A model generated the notes under the pieces. The model saw only the letters and a program-made list of their open reading frames with translations. It did not search any database and was not told the DNA's origin. A DNA stretch of 64,000 bases from Symsagittifera roscoffensis (Eukaryota > Xenacoelomorpha > Acoela > Convolutidae): the NCBI RefSeq assembly GCF_963678635.1, contig NC_087066.1, forward strand, positions 2,787,633 through 2,851,632. Direction: 5' to 3'. Every line of letters begins with the position of its first letter. Within the stretch, counting starts at the first letter, position 1. Shown in pieces: positions 51,616 through 62,825 of the stretch. A program made the position numbers and the translations under genes.

Positions 51616-54600
51616 CGTATGTCTCCATTTAGGAAAGGGTTGTACGCCATCCCTATCATTCCCGATACGTAACTGTATGATTTCTTCCTGATCGGTCCAC
51701 AGTATTCACTGGATTTCGGCAGTGCTCTCATAGATTCCTTAGTGAACCTCAGCTCCTTGTTTGAGACTCTCCTTATATCGTCTATTTTCTTCCTTGGTTC
51801 TAGTTCCACGGGTTCTTTCATATTCACTCGCATTGGTTTGCTCTGGTGTATGTCCAAAAAGGCTAGCAAGAGCAAGTTTTTCGCTCGTTCATCGCCTTCT
51901 CTTAGTATCTTGACACAAGTGTTCAATGCTGGCACTGAAATTTGTTCAATCAAAAACCGAATGAAACAGATAGCTTCTCTCCGCTTCGCGCACGCTACTG
52001 CTGCTCCTTCTTGGGTTATCAGATATCTCATACCCGAACATTTTTTCTCCCTTCAATCTTTTTCTTTCTTCCGAATCATATTCGCCGCGAGTCAGTCCAA
52101 TCATGCACCAAGCGAACCTCAGTTGTAGCTCTGTTCTCACATAAGGTATTGCTATCAGAGCGTGCATCTTCGGCATGGTTCTCATTTCTTCTTCGAAGTA
52201 TCTTAAGACTACCGCTCACCATGGAAGGCTCACCAACTGCTAGATCGTTTCCGCGTGCATTTCAGACGATACCAGAGTCCCGTATGCCTTCTGCTTCAGG
52301 TCGGTGCCTTGCATCATCGTCACTAAATAACCTCACATGGCACTTTCGTATTGCAGTGCCATCAGATGTCCTCTGGCCGAACTTCTGTACTCTAACATCT
52401 CCATGTATCCAGCGGCGGGTTCATCAATCGATACAGTTTCCGACACTGTCAGTCGGTTATATTCCACTGGGACTAGCTGTCCTACGACGCTTCCCATTCC
52501 GTGATTAATGGGAGACGGTTTGAAGTCTTTAGGGGTACTCTCTCCACATTGGCTGAGTATATCCATTTCTAACGTCACTCCAGTCAGAGTGCGGTCACTC
52601 CTCTTGGTTTTGTAACCGATTGATTTAATTCCTGCCATGAGAATGGGTGGCACCATCGCTACGTCAGTCAACATCCTGTCTGTGCCAGGTAATCGATCAT
52701 CACCCTGTCCCAAGTCCATAGCTTCTTCGACGCGCTTTCTTTTCGCTAAGTTGACAGCTCTCATCGAGATTTCGGAACCCACCTTTGTCTTTCCCGCTTT
52801 CCTCAATGTCACCTTGTTGTCCAGTTTCATCTTCATTTCATTAATCCTGTCAATCACCATTTCTCACCAATCACCACTCTGTCTATTCTGCATCCTGTCC
52901 TATTTTCATGGTCTCTATGATGCACCTCCCACTCCTCTTCGGGCAATGTTCCCAAGAAAGTTACTCTGGCAGCGTCTTCTATTTTTCTTCTCTTTGATGA
53001 TTCCATCAAGATTTTCTGTTTGGTATTTTTAGAATTGCTCGGAGAGCCGCTCTCCGGCAAGTTCCGGTTCGTTCCCATAAAGGCCGACGGGGGTTCCAGC
53101 TTGGAAGTACCCTCGTCTGCTGGCTCAGTCGTCGCTTCCGACGTCTCCGTGATAGGTATCAATATCGCTGAGGAAATTGAAGTCTAGGCTGGATATCCCT
53201 CCTGTCGAAGCCTTATCGCCTTCTTTCTCAGCTTGATCGGGATCCTGTTGCTCGTCCTGGGTTCTTTCCTTAATTCGAGGGCCATTGCTCTTCACCTCTT
53301 GCCCCATCAGGAAATTTCGGTACAACTAGTCTGCCAGCTGACTGATCTTCCTCCTCTCTATGAACTACTTTGATCTCTTCATAGCCAAAGGGTGAGAGCA
53401 TGGTTCTAGTCCGTAGCGTTGCTCTTACCGTTAACTCTGGTTTTACACTCGTTAAGATCAGGGAGGCTTCTGGTAATTCAGCCTTGCCTCTCATCATCAT
53501 AGGCGCTAGATCCATTTTCGCCCATTCCTCGTCAAACCTCCCAGGCTTCTGAATCGCTGCATTGCTCATTCGCGTTCTCGTTGCTTCATTCGTGTAAGCA
53601 ACCTGCGTATACTGCAGCACTGCGGCATTTCTGCCCACAAAAAATGGGTCCATCGTTTTTGAGATATATCGCCATCCTCCTTTCATTAGTCTCAAAGGCT
53701 CTCAACCTAGGAGTTTGCACTGCGGAGAATGCTCCGAGCAATATCCTTCTTATCAGAGGGAATTCAGGGATTTCCTCCGGCAGTTTCTTGTAATCAACCT
53801 TTCGTGTCTTGTCTCACCTTATGGTACGCTGCAGCCAGTCGAGAAATTCTTGAGACCACACCGTTTGTTGTGTCGTAGGGTCTTAGATTCCAGAGTTTAG
53901 GGAATACTTTAATATGTCCTCTGTCCACTTCTCCCATACAATCACGGAAGTGATCGTCAAAGTTAATAACCGTCATCTCTGGCTCCGATATCTTTGCAAA
54001 CAATAGGTTTTTGCTCATGAGCTCTCGCAGTACATGCTGCTCACACCAATTCAGCGCACTCTCGTCCACTGCTGATATGAGGTTCACGTGCAGCACCGAC
54101 CTCCTGTATGCTTCCACCTTAACATCAGGGAACGCAAACGTGACTGCAGGTCCATATATGACCGTCACGAACACCGTGGCTGCTCTGATCAATGCTAAGC
54201 GATCGGTCCTCATAGCTAAGCTCAGATCGATTAGCAGGGGCATGCCCCAACATGACGTCGCACGTCATCCTCCCTCTGAATCATTTCATCCTCCCCGCTT
54301 CCAAAGCGATTCTGCTTCAGGAGTTACTGAATAAGAGTATATCGCAAATCTTTTATCTTGTTCCAGGAGTCCGTAGATCGCTTCACGTCGAATTTTCTCA
54401 CGATCTCTCTCATCTGCTCCGGGTAGCGTGTCAAATTCATCAATTCTCCCAAGTTTCTATGCGTTATCGCGATCAACATTAGAAGTCCATCTAATCGCAA
54501 ATTCTGCACTCCTTTGGTGAGCAGTATCACTGATCCTTTCACAAAGTTATCTGCTCCAAACGTCACGAACATGGCTAGTAATTCAAGGATCAATACTTCT

Positions 54601-56228
54601 ACGACTGCTTGGATGAATTGTTTTTATCAGATATCGAGAAAGCGAGGGGTAAATTTTCGTCAAGAAGGACATGGTCCATCCGGCTCCTAACTCTTCCAGC
54701 ATGCTGTCAGTCCGGTCAAAGCCTTCTTGTCCCTTCACCTTCTGTGTCCAGAAAGCTTCCAGGGTAACTTGGGACACTCTGTTTATGAACTCGGCTGACT
54801 TCTCTTCAGCATTTTCGGCCAGGTTTACCTCCTTCACTAGGTAGACATGGATTTTCCTAATCATCACTGGGCCTCGCTCGAAAACATCCGCGCCCAATAA
54901 TACTACTCGAGGGGTCAAGTGCAGCCACTGGTTAGCCTCTGGTTTCGTTCTCAAAACCATCGCTTCCAAGTGAGCTCTGGCTTCCTTGGATTTTTTCCTT
55001 CTCTCTCTCCTTCCTCCTTTACTTCCATCCCTCGAAACCATAAATAATTTGACATCGCTACGATTACTCGATGGTCATCGTCAATTCCTGGCTTTAGTTT
55101 GAGTTGTCCACTGAAGTTGGACAGTTCCAACCCCAGCACTTCATCTAACACTAAGATGTGTAGTGAATGGTTCTTAAATCCTCGCATCGCATTCGAGATG
55201 TCAGAAAACACAGCAGGCAATTCAGCCCTGAGTGGCTTCGGATTCTCCATCTCTTTTCCGCGATTTGGAGCAGATATGATCACATCATATTTCTTTCCGA
55301 AAGCAAAGCCACTATCGCATATACGAACTTCAGTCCATCCGGGATATGTGCATATCCCGGAGACAGCGCAAACACGGCTCCCGGTGTTATTTTGTTGAAG
55401 GCACCTTCTTTCAGGGTGTCTACTACTTCACCCATTGACTCGGGGATATGCTTTATAGCTGGCCATACAGCGGTCGTTCGGCTGTCGTAGGCTCTCTGAG
55501 TCTGTTCAGGAAACCCCTACTGTGTAGATGGTCGTTCATGCCAGCAAATACGATTGTGATTGGGTGTATTTCTGTCTGTCGTTGTACCCCGATTGCCATC
55601 GAGACAGACTGCATTAGGTCCAGGTCGACCGCTGCCAACATTTTAACATCAGGCCAAAACAGAGACTTGGAGGTCAATACGAAGTGTGCTCGCGACTATC
55701 ATAATCTTTGCCTTCCTCATTTCTGCTTTGTCATACGCAGCAAAGATGGTCTCATCTTTCTTGATCGCCTTCAAGTCACCGTATCTCTGAACATCACCTT
55801 CTTGATTCACTTGTTTCGGGTACGCTCTTTCTTTTACTTGACCTGGGGGAGCTTTTATCTGCCTTAACATCTATACATGTTGTCCTATTGGTGCCCTCGT
55901 CGTCAAGAATCTTCCGGGTCTTTCTTCACGTTTTCCTTCATCGTGATTTAGCTTCACATCTTGCAAAGGTCTTGCTTTCACTGGACCCATTGTATTGATT
56001 GAGGGCAGTCCCTCTAAGTCGGCAAATCTCAAGGCGGTTGTAGAGCTGAAGTTTATGCCAGCGGCTATCAACCAGTCCACGCCTGTTATTGAGTACAGCC
56101 CGTTGCCAGACAATCTCGCTCCATTCAACATCCTCATGGCATCTGCTGCAAAGCTCACCGTCTGAAGGTTCAATTTCATCAGATCCTGTTTGTACATATG
56201 CTAGGGAGAAGGTATGGGCCTCGACCAC
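51585..56228 (-). pseudogene. Polyprotein middle region, no known domain
   Basis: A chain of frames (55938-56228, 55649-55870, 55453-55677, 54951-55283, 54583-55041, 54324-54593, 53794-54243, 53270-53695, 52854-53162, 52333-52860, 51946-52185, 51585-52031). Neighbouring frames overlap by a few codons where a base was lost or gained, the pattern of one decaying reading frame. Composition is globular with many helices. I do not recognise a domain. The last part leads into the segment duplicated around the captured pol piece. Confidence 0.6.
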
Positions 56229-56559
56229 ATCAAAGAGCTCCTGTTTGGACGTCGCTCCTCTCGACTGGTACTCGTCGTTACTGATCTTGTCTCTGATCTT
56301 GAGGTGCTGGTCGTCTCTGCGGTCGGATTGACAGGTCCTAGTCTTCGTCTAGTATGGATGGTTCTTCTCATTGGCGCTTCCCCCAATCGATCTTGTACAT
56401 CTGTCCTTTGCCCTTGCTCATTAGAGCTTTGCGGCCTGTAGGTCGTCACGGCTGGGACCGTTCCCAAACGTGTTTCTAAGTTTGGGGGCACAAAGGTTGA
56501 AATTGCCGGTTCATTCGTGGTTTTTTCCTTCTTCAGCACTCCCGTGTCAAAGAGCTCGA

Positions 56560-57095
56560 CTTCCATTTCATCCAGTCGCTCCTGGAAGACTCGGTTCAAC
56601 CAGGCTTGTCCTTCAATGCTATCAAAGTGGACCCATCGGTGGTTAGTCTGGCCTGATCCATAGCTCTAAGCTCGTGGTCGATGTCCATAAGGATCATCCC
56701 TCCAGCATTCCGACTCGCAAGGTTTCTCAGGATGTTGTTCCACCTGATGACTCCTTCATTATGTCTTCTCATTGTCGCTTTCAACGTTTTTATGCTCATG
56801 GGCTCGGTGCAGACAGTCAGTACCGCGCAGTTGAATTTCTGCCAGAGAGTAGTAAATAGGCACATCATCATTGACTCCCATCGTGCCTCTTCCTCATCTG
56901 AGCCTCTTGATACATTGTTCGTCCCTAAAAGGATTCATATGTTAGCGATCCTCCCTGCGTTCATCAGCTCCACCATCCGAAATAGCTGGGCTATCGTTGC
57001 ACCTCCAAAAGCCATCACCGTAGTGATCCAGGAGCTCTTCAAATTCTGGAGCACTCTCACCAAGCTGTCACCCAGTATCAAATGTGATGTCCCAA
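56560..57095 (-). other. SGNH/GDSL hydrolase domain (broken)
   Basis: Block I GDSL with the nucleophile Ser at 57064-57066, block II FGGA, block III GTNN (56914-56925) and block V, Asp (56636-56638) followed by His (56628-56630) in the form D-G-V-H. All four blocks of the family are present and spaced as usual. One in-frame TGA before GTNN and one single-base frameshift between the block V Asp and His interrupt the frame, so this copy is inactive, though the family was probably a working esterase or lipase-like enzyme. Confidence 0.75.
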
Positions 57096-58290
57096 GCTGC
57101 AGGTTTACTGCTGGGCTCCAAGTCGATCGATTGAAGCAGGCTTTCAAATCAGTGTCCGGAACTCCTGTGAAGCTATACTTCAACTGGTTGTTCTTCTGCA
57201 CGTCAATCACTCGGGACACTTTCTTCATCGGCATTTCTCGTATCTTTCTGTCTGGGACCTTAGAGCTCTTTGTCGGTAACGTTGTATCACTAACTCCCCT
57301 TCTTGTCATCAACTCTTGGGAGAGTTGTACTCTGCGCGTGTCATCGATTGTTCCAAAGGGTGCAGTCAACCCGAAACCTGGCTCCTTCCTATTAGCGACC
57401 AATCGTTCAGCTGTTTCTATCAACTTTCTCACTGTTTGCTCCAGGACTGGGTCACCTAGGATGTCACTCGGGTCCGGGATTGTCACTCGACCAGTTGTAG
57501 CTGGGAGTCGAGTCTCCGTCGTTTGACTCAACTCTCGAGGCGTCAAACGTTCCATCGGGGTCTGCCCACGAGGAATAATCCTTGTAGGTATCACTTTTTC
57601 CACGGCTGTCGTCAACGCCAGCCGCTCCGATCGCTCTTTGTCACCTCGCCTCAAGCGCTCTATTTCTTCACTCTGTTTCTTGTTGCAATCCTCAAACATT
57701 CTCTTCCACGTGTCTCTATCTTCTTCTGTACTGAGCATGGTTTTGGTCATTTCGTCCAGCTCCCTTCTGATCTTCTCCAGTTCTTCTATCGTTCCGTTAA
57801 GATCTTGCATGGTTTCGTTCGTCTGAACCTCTTCCTCTACTCTCGCACTCTTTGGTGGCACAGCTGCTCTCAGTTGTGAACAAGGTGAGGCAGCCTCGCT
57901 GTTCATTTCCTGATGCATCCTCCTCAATCCAAGCCTAGGCTTAGTGGGCAGAGGCATCTCACCTGGTTGGTAGGTCCTCAAACTTCCCAATCCAGGCTCG
58001 TTCGCCAAGTCACTTCCTGAGAGAGCCCCGTTTCTCCACCTCATTACCCTCATATTCGGGCGGTCTAGTACTCCTCTTTCTCCATTTGCTGCCATCAATA
58101 AGACTTCCGTGGTGCGGTCCCCACGGTTATCATACCCCAAGATGTTTATTAAGGCGGCCAGCAACATGACTATCTCTGGGTCCTGCAGAGCGAAGTCTCG
58201 ATGCATCAGCCGACGATAGATCGCATCTACTATCGGTCCCACATTTGCCTCTGCCAGGTCCATTAATTCGTTCAAGTTGAAGTTGTCCAT
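56935..58290 (-). CDS. Polyprotein N-terminal segment (helical, coiled coil, start of SGNH domain)
   Basis: 451 uninterrupted codons from the first ATG (58290). Residues 1-60 are helical and leucine-rich, about 170-230 form a coiled coil (IEELEKIRRELDEMTKTM), about 240-290 are Thr/Pro-rich. The last 60 residues start the hydrolase with HLILGDSLVRVL (57064-57072 codes GDS) and VMAFGGATIAQL. A TGA at 56935-56937 stops the frame just before the next hydrolase block. Confidence 0.75.
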   Translation of the reverse strand: MDNFNLNELMDLAEANVGPIVDAIYRRLMHRDFALQDPEIVMLLAALINILGYDNRGDRTTEVLLMAANGERGVLDRPNMRVMRWRNGALSGSDLANEPGLGSLRTYQPGEMPLPTKPRLGLRRMHQEMNSEAASPCSQLRAAVPPKSARVEEEVQTNETMQDLNGTIEELEKIRRELDEMTKTMLSTEEDRDTWKRMFEDCNKKQSEEIERLRRGDKERSERLALTTAVEKVIPTRIIPRGQTPMERLTPRELSQTTETRLPATTGRVTIPDPSDILGDPVLEQTVRKLIETAERLVANRKEPGFGLTAPFGTIDDTRRVQLSQELMTRRGVSDTTLPTKSSKVPDRKIREMPMKKVSRVIDVQKNNQLKYSFTGVPDTDLKACFNRSTWSPAVNLQLGTSHLILGDSLVRVLQNLKSSWITTVMAFGGATIAQLFRMVELMNAGRIANI

Positions 58291-59159
58291 GTTCTTTCAG
58301 ATTCGATTCTATTATTGGTTTGATGAATTGATATCAAGTGAATAATTAAACGATCAATCAGGATCTAGAAAAGAGGTCACGAATATCTCATTTGTCAGTT
58401 TTACAGTAATTTTATTTAAAATTAATTTAAAATTTATTTAAAATTTTGATCCTATAACTTATTAAAATCAATTCGTTGCTAGAATTTTGGAATTCGACCT
58501 AAGAATGGACAGTCCAAACTTTGGATCTATTCCTAAGATTGTCATTCGGTTATTCATGGCCACTAATTCCTTCTTACCCAGGGTATTAATAACATAACAC
58601 ATAACATAACATAACAAACATATGACACACAACACATATTTAGTATGACGCCTCCCTGCATGCAACCTAAACTCAGCCTATACTTAAATAAAATTGCAAT
58701 GTAAGTATACTTGTATATTAGTATGAGAAAAGATTACATGTATCAGTGCATACAGCTCCCGTGGATGCAGTCGTCCTCTGTTCGGATCGTACACTGGAAG
58801 CGAGAGCTCCTTTACTTCCCTTACCACAAGGAACTCTCTCAATCTCGTCAAAGACAAGACTAGGTTTTCCGCGTCCACGTGCCGCTTCTCCGTCACCCTC
58901 GTCACCAAGGAGTATAAGTAATTTACCGGTATCTGTGACGCCGCCGGAGGCAAAGCTGCTACGCCTCCTATTCCTGGTCTTTGCTTCCAAAGGGATTGTA
59001 TGTTTTTATATTCTCTTTTAAAATCTGCTGCTAACGCTGTCTTAAAACTCAAGTCTGCTGTGAACGCTATCGCACATGTTCTATTTAAGAACATTTAATC
59101 GCTATCTGTCAATATTATGCTACTTGAGTATTCATTTGGTAAGTTAAAATATGACTCAA
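58291..59159 (-). other. Non-coding spacer between pol and polyprotein; possible LTR
   Basis: Lies between the pol stop (59160-59162) and the polyprotein ATG (58290). It has features seen in LTRs and leaders: a TGTTCTTAAATAGAACA palindrome near 59080, TATAAAAAC and TAAATAAAA words, and an AACAT microsatellite at 58590-58625. No second copy was found in the window, so LTR identity is not proven. The open frames in it (58684-59094 minus, 58746-59021 plus) are not convincing. Confidence 0.4.
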
Positions 59160-59162
59160 CTA

Positions 59163-60004
59163 CTCTTCTATGTCCGGTTTCTTAGGGTCTTTGCCTGATT
59201 CTGCAACTAGATCACCTGTCTCTCTTGCAATTCTTAATTTTTTTATCAATAATTTTTCAGTGTGGGTAATTCCTACCCCACACCTTGGACAAAAATATCC
59301 ATCGACGTCCCCGTCGATCGCATACCGGATTTTAAATTGAGGTTGGAAGCGGGAATGAGTAATTTCCCTTCCTGGGCAGCCCAGGAAGGATCATCCCTTT
59401 CGGTTTTTATGTATTTCATGCTTTCACGTTCTACATCTTGAATCATGACATTGGTCTCCATTGGGTCCGACGTCATTTCGTTCAGCCATTCAAAGACACG
59501 CAGATTTGTCAACTTTTGTTCGTAGGATTGCTGTTGCTCGTCGTCGAATTCTACCTCGGGTTTCGACCGGTCCTCGATCCATTCCTCATCGTGGTCGTCA
59601 ACTATGTCGATGTCTTGCGACACGGTTCTTCCTTCTAGACCCACCACTTCTTCCACTATCTTCTTCAGATCTACCCTGTCCACTACGAAGTCATCTCCGT
59701 AAGGATTATATTTATTCGTGAGTCTTGTCCTGTCACTCTGTCGAGTCTGTATCGTAAACAGGAGATCTGGTTCCAAATTCTTGGTGACCTCCGTTTGCTC
59801 GGGGTCTTGCCAGTCTTCCTCCGCCTAGGGTAAGGTTTCTTCATCTGCTTCAATCACCTCGAGGGGATCCAGGTCCAGTGGTGGAGTTGTTCCTTCCTCT
59901 ATGACCTCATTTCCATCGTTCTTTTCCCTGGTGCCTTCCTCGTTGACCTCACAAGCAGGGTCCATCATCAAATAATCCCCCTCTTCCATGTCTGCAGGTA
60001 CACG
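59163..60004 (-). pseudogene. Acidic C-terminal tail of pol
   Basis: After a stop at 60005 the frame resumes with ADMEEGDYLMMDPACEV and runs, with one more TAG near 59825 and a break at 59273, to the final stop. Rich in Asp, Glu and Gln. Its role is unknown; such tails are not part of standard Ty3 integrases. Confidence 0.65.
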
Positions 60005-60893
60005 TCAGTTTTTTGTCGATGGGTTGTGTGGCTTAATGTACTCGTAGTGAGCGGCTCGACCAGTACTCACTCTATAAAAGCGTCCCTCCTGGTGCACTTC
60101 CGTTATCATGAAGGGTCCCCTCCACTTTTTTAGGAGCTTTTTCGTTCCTTTTGGTGGTATAACGTTCTGAAATACCCATACGTAGTCTCCTACTGAGTAA
60201 GTTTTTGCACCAGCTGCTTTTCTATCGAAACTTTTCCTCTGCCTTGCCTGTGCCTGCTGAGTGTTCCGTCTACACAAGTCGTTTAGTTCCTGTTGACGTC
60301 TAATCACAGTTGCGTGCTGTTGTAGGCTCCCATCACCTGTGGAAGATATCTGTCCCAATCGGTCATGTACCTGGAACAAAATACCCTCAGCATCGATAAT
60401 AACGTTCGATTTTGCCTTTCCACTAAGCCATTCGTCTGGGGATGGTATGTCGTGGAGTGAGCTTGAGCCACCTGTGAACGTCTCATTAGCTCTTTCGTAA
60501 GTTCTCCCACGAAAGCTGTTCCGTTATCCGATTGAAACGTCATCGGAAACCATGTCTCGCTATCCACGTATTGATTAGGTGATCGCACGTCTCTTCTGCT
60601 GAGGCAGTTATGCAGGGCACGGCCTCTGCATACTTCGTGAAGTGATCTATCACGAATAAGACTTGATTTAAACCACTGTCTGTCATGCATGTCTTTTGGT
60701 CATCAATATGCACCACCTCGTTAATTTCAGATGTCTCGATCGACTGCAAGGGAAATCGCAATTTCCTTGGATCCTTGACCTGTTGGCATGACAGACATGC
60801 TATTACCCACTTCTCGCATGCCTTTTTCATTCCAGGCCACTCAAAGCGCTTCAGGATCCTCTGGTATGACTTGTCGATGCCCTGATGGCGCAT
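60005..60893 (-). pseudogene. Integrase part of pol
   Basis: Zinc-binding region with MRHQGIDKSYQRILKRFEW and CLSCQQ, catalytic core with HIDDQKTCM, SDNGTAFVGEL and TTYHPQTNGLVERQNR (the Asp and Glu of the DDE triad are visible), and a C-terminal GPF-type domain with GDYVWVF and KWRGPFMITEVHQEGRFY. A frameshift separates 60540-60893 from 60304-60690 and another lies near 60340. Confidence 0.9.
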
Positions 60894-60938
60894 CGGATCA
60901 TGTGACCTGAATAGAAGTTCTGTCTGATAGAGTTGCGG

Positions 60939-62090
60939 CTACACTATTGCTTTACATTTGTACAGGACCTTGTCTTCTTCTCTTCTCTTACAAGCCACAA
61001 TTCTGTCCCTTTTCAGATATAACCTTCCCTCTTTCTGCATAATGTACTGTCTCAGAATACGGTAACTGTCTTCCTCCAGGTCGCCTTTGTCCGGAGCTCC
61101 TTTTTCGATCCACATTTTCAGGTTGCTCGACATGCGGTCATTTCTCTGCGCTCTTAGTAGGTCCGAGAGTCTGTACCTTGCCTTCAAGTACCTCTTCATG
61201 ACCCTCATCTGACTATTCAGCTCATTGGGCTGATGCGTTTATTCTTCCATCTTAACGCCCAAAATCTTCGCCAACGGCTGTGTTTTTGTTTGAACGGTTG
61301 AAGAAAGATCAATCCTAACTACCACTTTTTGTGGGAACAAACTTATTGAATGTTTCGATACCGCTATTGTTTCCAGATCATCTGCTGCGTTGTCAAAGAC
61401 TCTTTCACCTGGTATGAGATAGCGATCACTTTCAGGGTCTTGATATAACTCCTTGTCCAGATCTCTTGCTCGAGTCTCCACTAGTAGTGTGTGGATCGCT
61501 AGCTCTGACAGTTCCGATTCTGAGCTCGAGTTCCTTTCTGAGTAGGTGTCATTTCCTGAAATCCGCGAATTGTCATCTATTGAAGAGTCTGCGATGGCGC
61601 GCGTTCCCTCCTCCGGATCAGTTCTGTGCGTTCTGTTCATCCATCTGATCTCCCCGGACAAAAGTTTATCCTCCAGGTCCTGTTCCTCATCAGGAAGTTT
61701 CTCTTCTAGATCAGACTCCCCGGACAAATTTTCTTGTCCCGGGTTTTGATCCTGAACTCGCCTTCTCTCTTCACCATTCGTCTCCCCGGCTCCAGGCTTC
61801 TATAAACTTCCTCACCTTCCTTCTGCTGGTCTTCAAAAATAACGGTTTTCTTTTGTGTGTCGTGTCGTTTCTCTGTTCTTTCCGTTTGTATGAAGTACTT
61901 GTTTATTTTTCTTGGGGTATTGAGGATCTTAGTTGCTGAACTCTTGTCCTACAATCCCTCTAATTTTTTTGTGTTGTCGTCTTGACGGCATGATCTTCAC
62001 CTTCTCAATGACTGTCAGTGATGCCATAGCTTCTGCCCACTCGGGGTCATCTTTAGTCCGTTCTCTCTCTAACAATCCACCCAGCATCCG
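60939..62090 (-). pseudogene. Acidic linker between RNase H and integrase
   Basis: Low-complexity, rich in Ser, Asp, Glu and Arg (61239-61727, words SGESDLEEK and SSSESELSELAIHTLL), then a more ordered helical part (60939-61208) that precedes the integrase zinc finger and ends KRREEDKVLYK. The linker is far longer than in ordinary Ty3 elements. It is this stretch that was captured at 49690-51615. Confidence 0.7.
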
Positions 62091-62096
62091 CATCAC

Positions 62097-62790
62097 TCAC
62101 CGTGTGACCTGCACCGTTTTATCCAATAATGAGAGGCTGTTTATGTTCATGCGAGAGAAATCCTGCTGAACCAGGTTTGAGCGCAGCAACAGATCTAAGG
62201 GCACCGGGTCTTTCTTGGATGGAATCTTTATCTCGGCTGCTTTCTCTACAAGTAACTCAGGATGCCCTGGAATGGGATGTCCAGACTTGTCCAACAATCT
62301 CGTCAAGGGAAGCGCCTCGTAAGTTTCTTTGTATAGAAACGAGAACCCTTCCTTGATTTCTGCCTGATTGGCTTGCTTCTGTTCCAATCTTTCATAGAAC
62401 TCGGTCTTCTTGCTGAGGTTGTCAGCATTCTGGTGTTTGTCACGCATCGTGTGCTCGATTATCATGTGGTAGCCATCTAACCTTACTATCCATCTACCAA
62501 TATAACTCTGATCCATCGAGTATGTCTTCAGATACCAAGATAACGCTCTGTTGTCCACGCGTGACTTAAAGGGAGCGCTCCCCAAGTATGCGCGGTACTT
62601 TTCCACGAGTGTGACTACTGCAAACATTTCTGCTTTCGGTGCACATTATTTCATCTCAGTGTCACTTAACATGTTACTGTCATATGCAATGGGACGGAGA
62701 ACTGTTCTCCCATTCCATTCCTGCTCCTGATGCAGTATTCCTCAGATGGCTACTACTGATGCGTCTGTGTCAAGAACATACATGCCCTTC
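62097..62790 (-). pseudogene. RNase H part of pol
   Basis: LDTDASVVAI with the first catalytic Asp at about 62760 (stop shortly after), then FAVVTLVEKYRAYLGS, RVDNRALSW and the closing HTMRDKHQNADNLSK. This order is that of Ty3 RNase H. The second half (62097-62627) is open for 176 codons. Confidence 0.85.
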
Positions 62791-62825
62791 TCTGTAGGCA
62801 TGTCTAGCTTTGGCGCTTCGCACAG

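Larger units (their letters stand above)
47477..58290 (-). pseudogene. Broken SGNH-hydrolase polyprotein of a retroelement
   Basis: From ATG 58290 down to 47477 successive minus-strand frames form one long protein broken by many frameshifts and stops. Without the inserted pol piece it would be near 3000 residues. Order: an N-terminal helical region, a coiled coil, a proline-rich stretch, an SGNH hydrolase domain, then a long region with no domain I can name, Lys/Glu-rich in places. Blocks with good coding character are 56935-58290, 56201-56871, 55453-56228, 53270-55283, 52333-53162, 51585-52185, 49034-49582, 47882-48964 and 47477-47857. GC content is above the flanks, like the pol next door. 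Large size and position after pol make a gag-like or accessory polyprotein possible; this is inference. Confidence 0.7.

Noticed and set aside
56681-57526. 281-codon plus-strand frame opposite the SGNH region
   Set aside because: Antisense shadow. The minus strand carries the hydrolase motifs; the plus product is hydrophobic without recognisable domains.
58684-59094. 136-codon minus-strand frame in the pol-polyprotein spacer
   Set aside because: No clear family resemblance, starts without a supported ATG context, and coincides with the putative LTR/leader.
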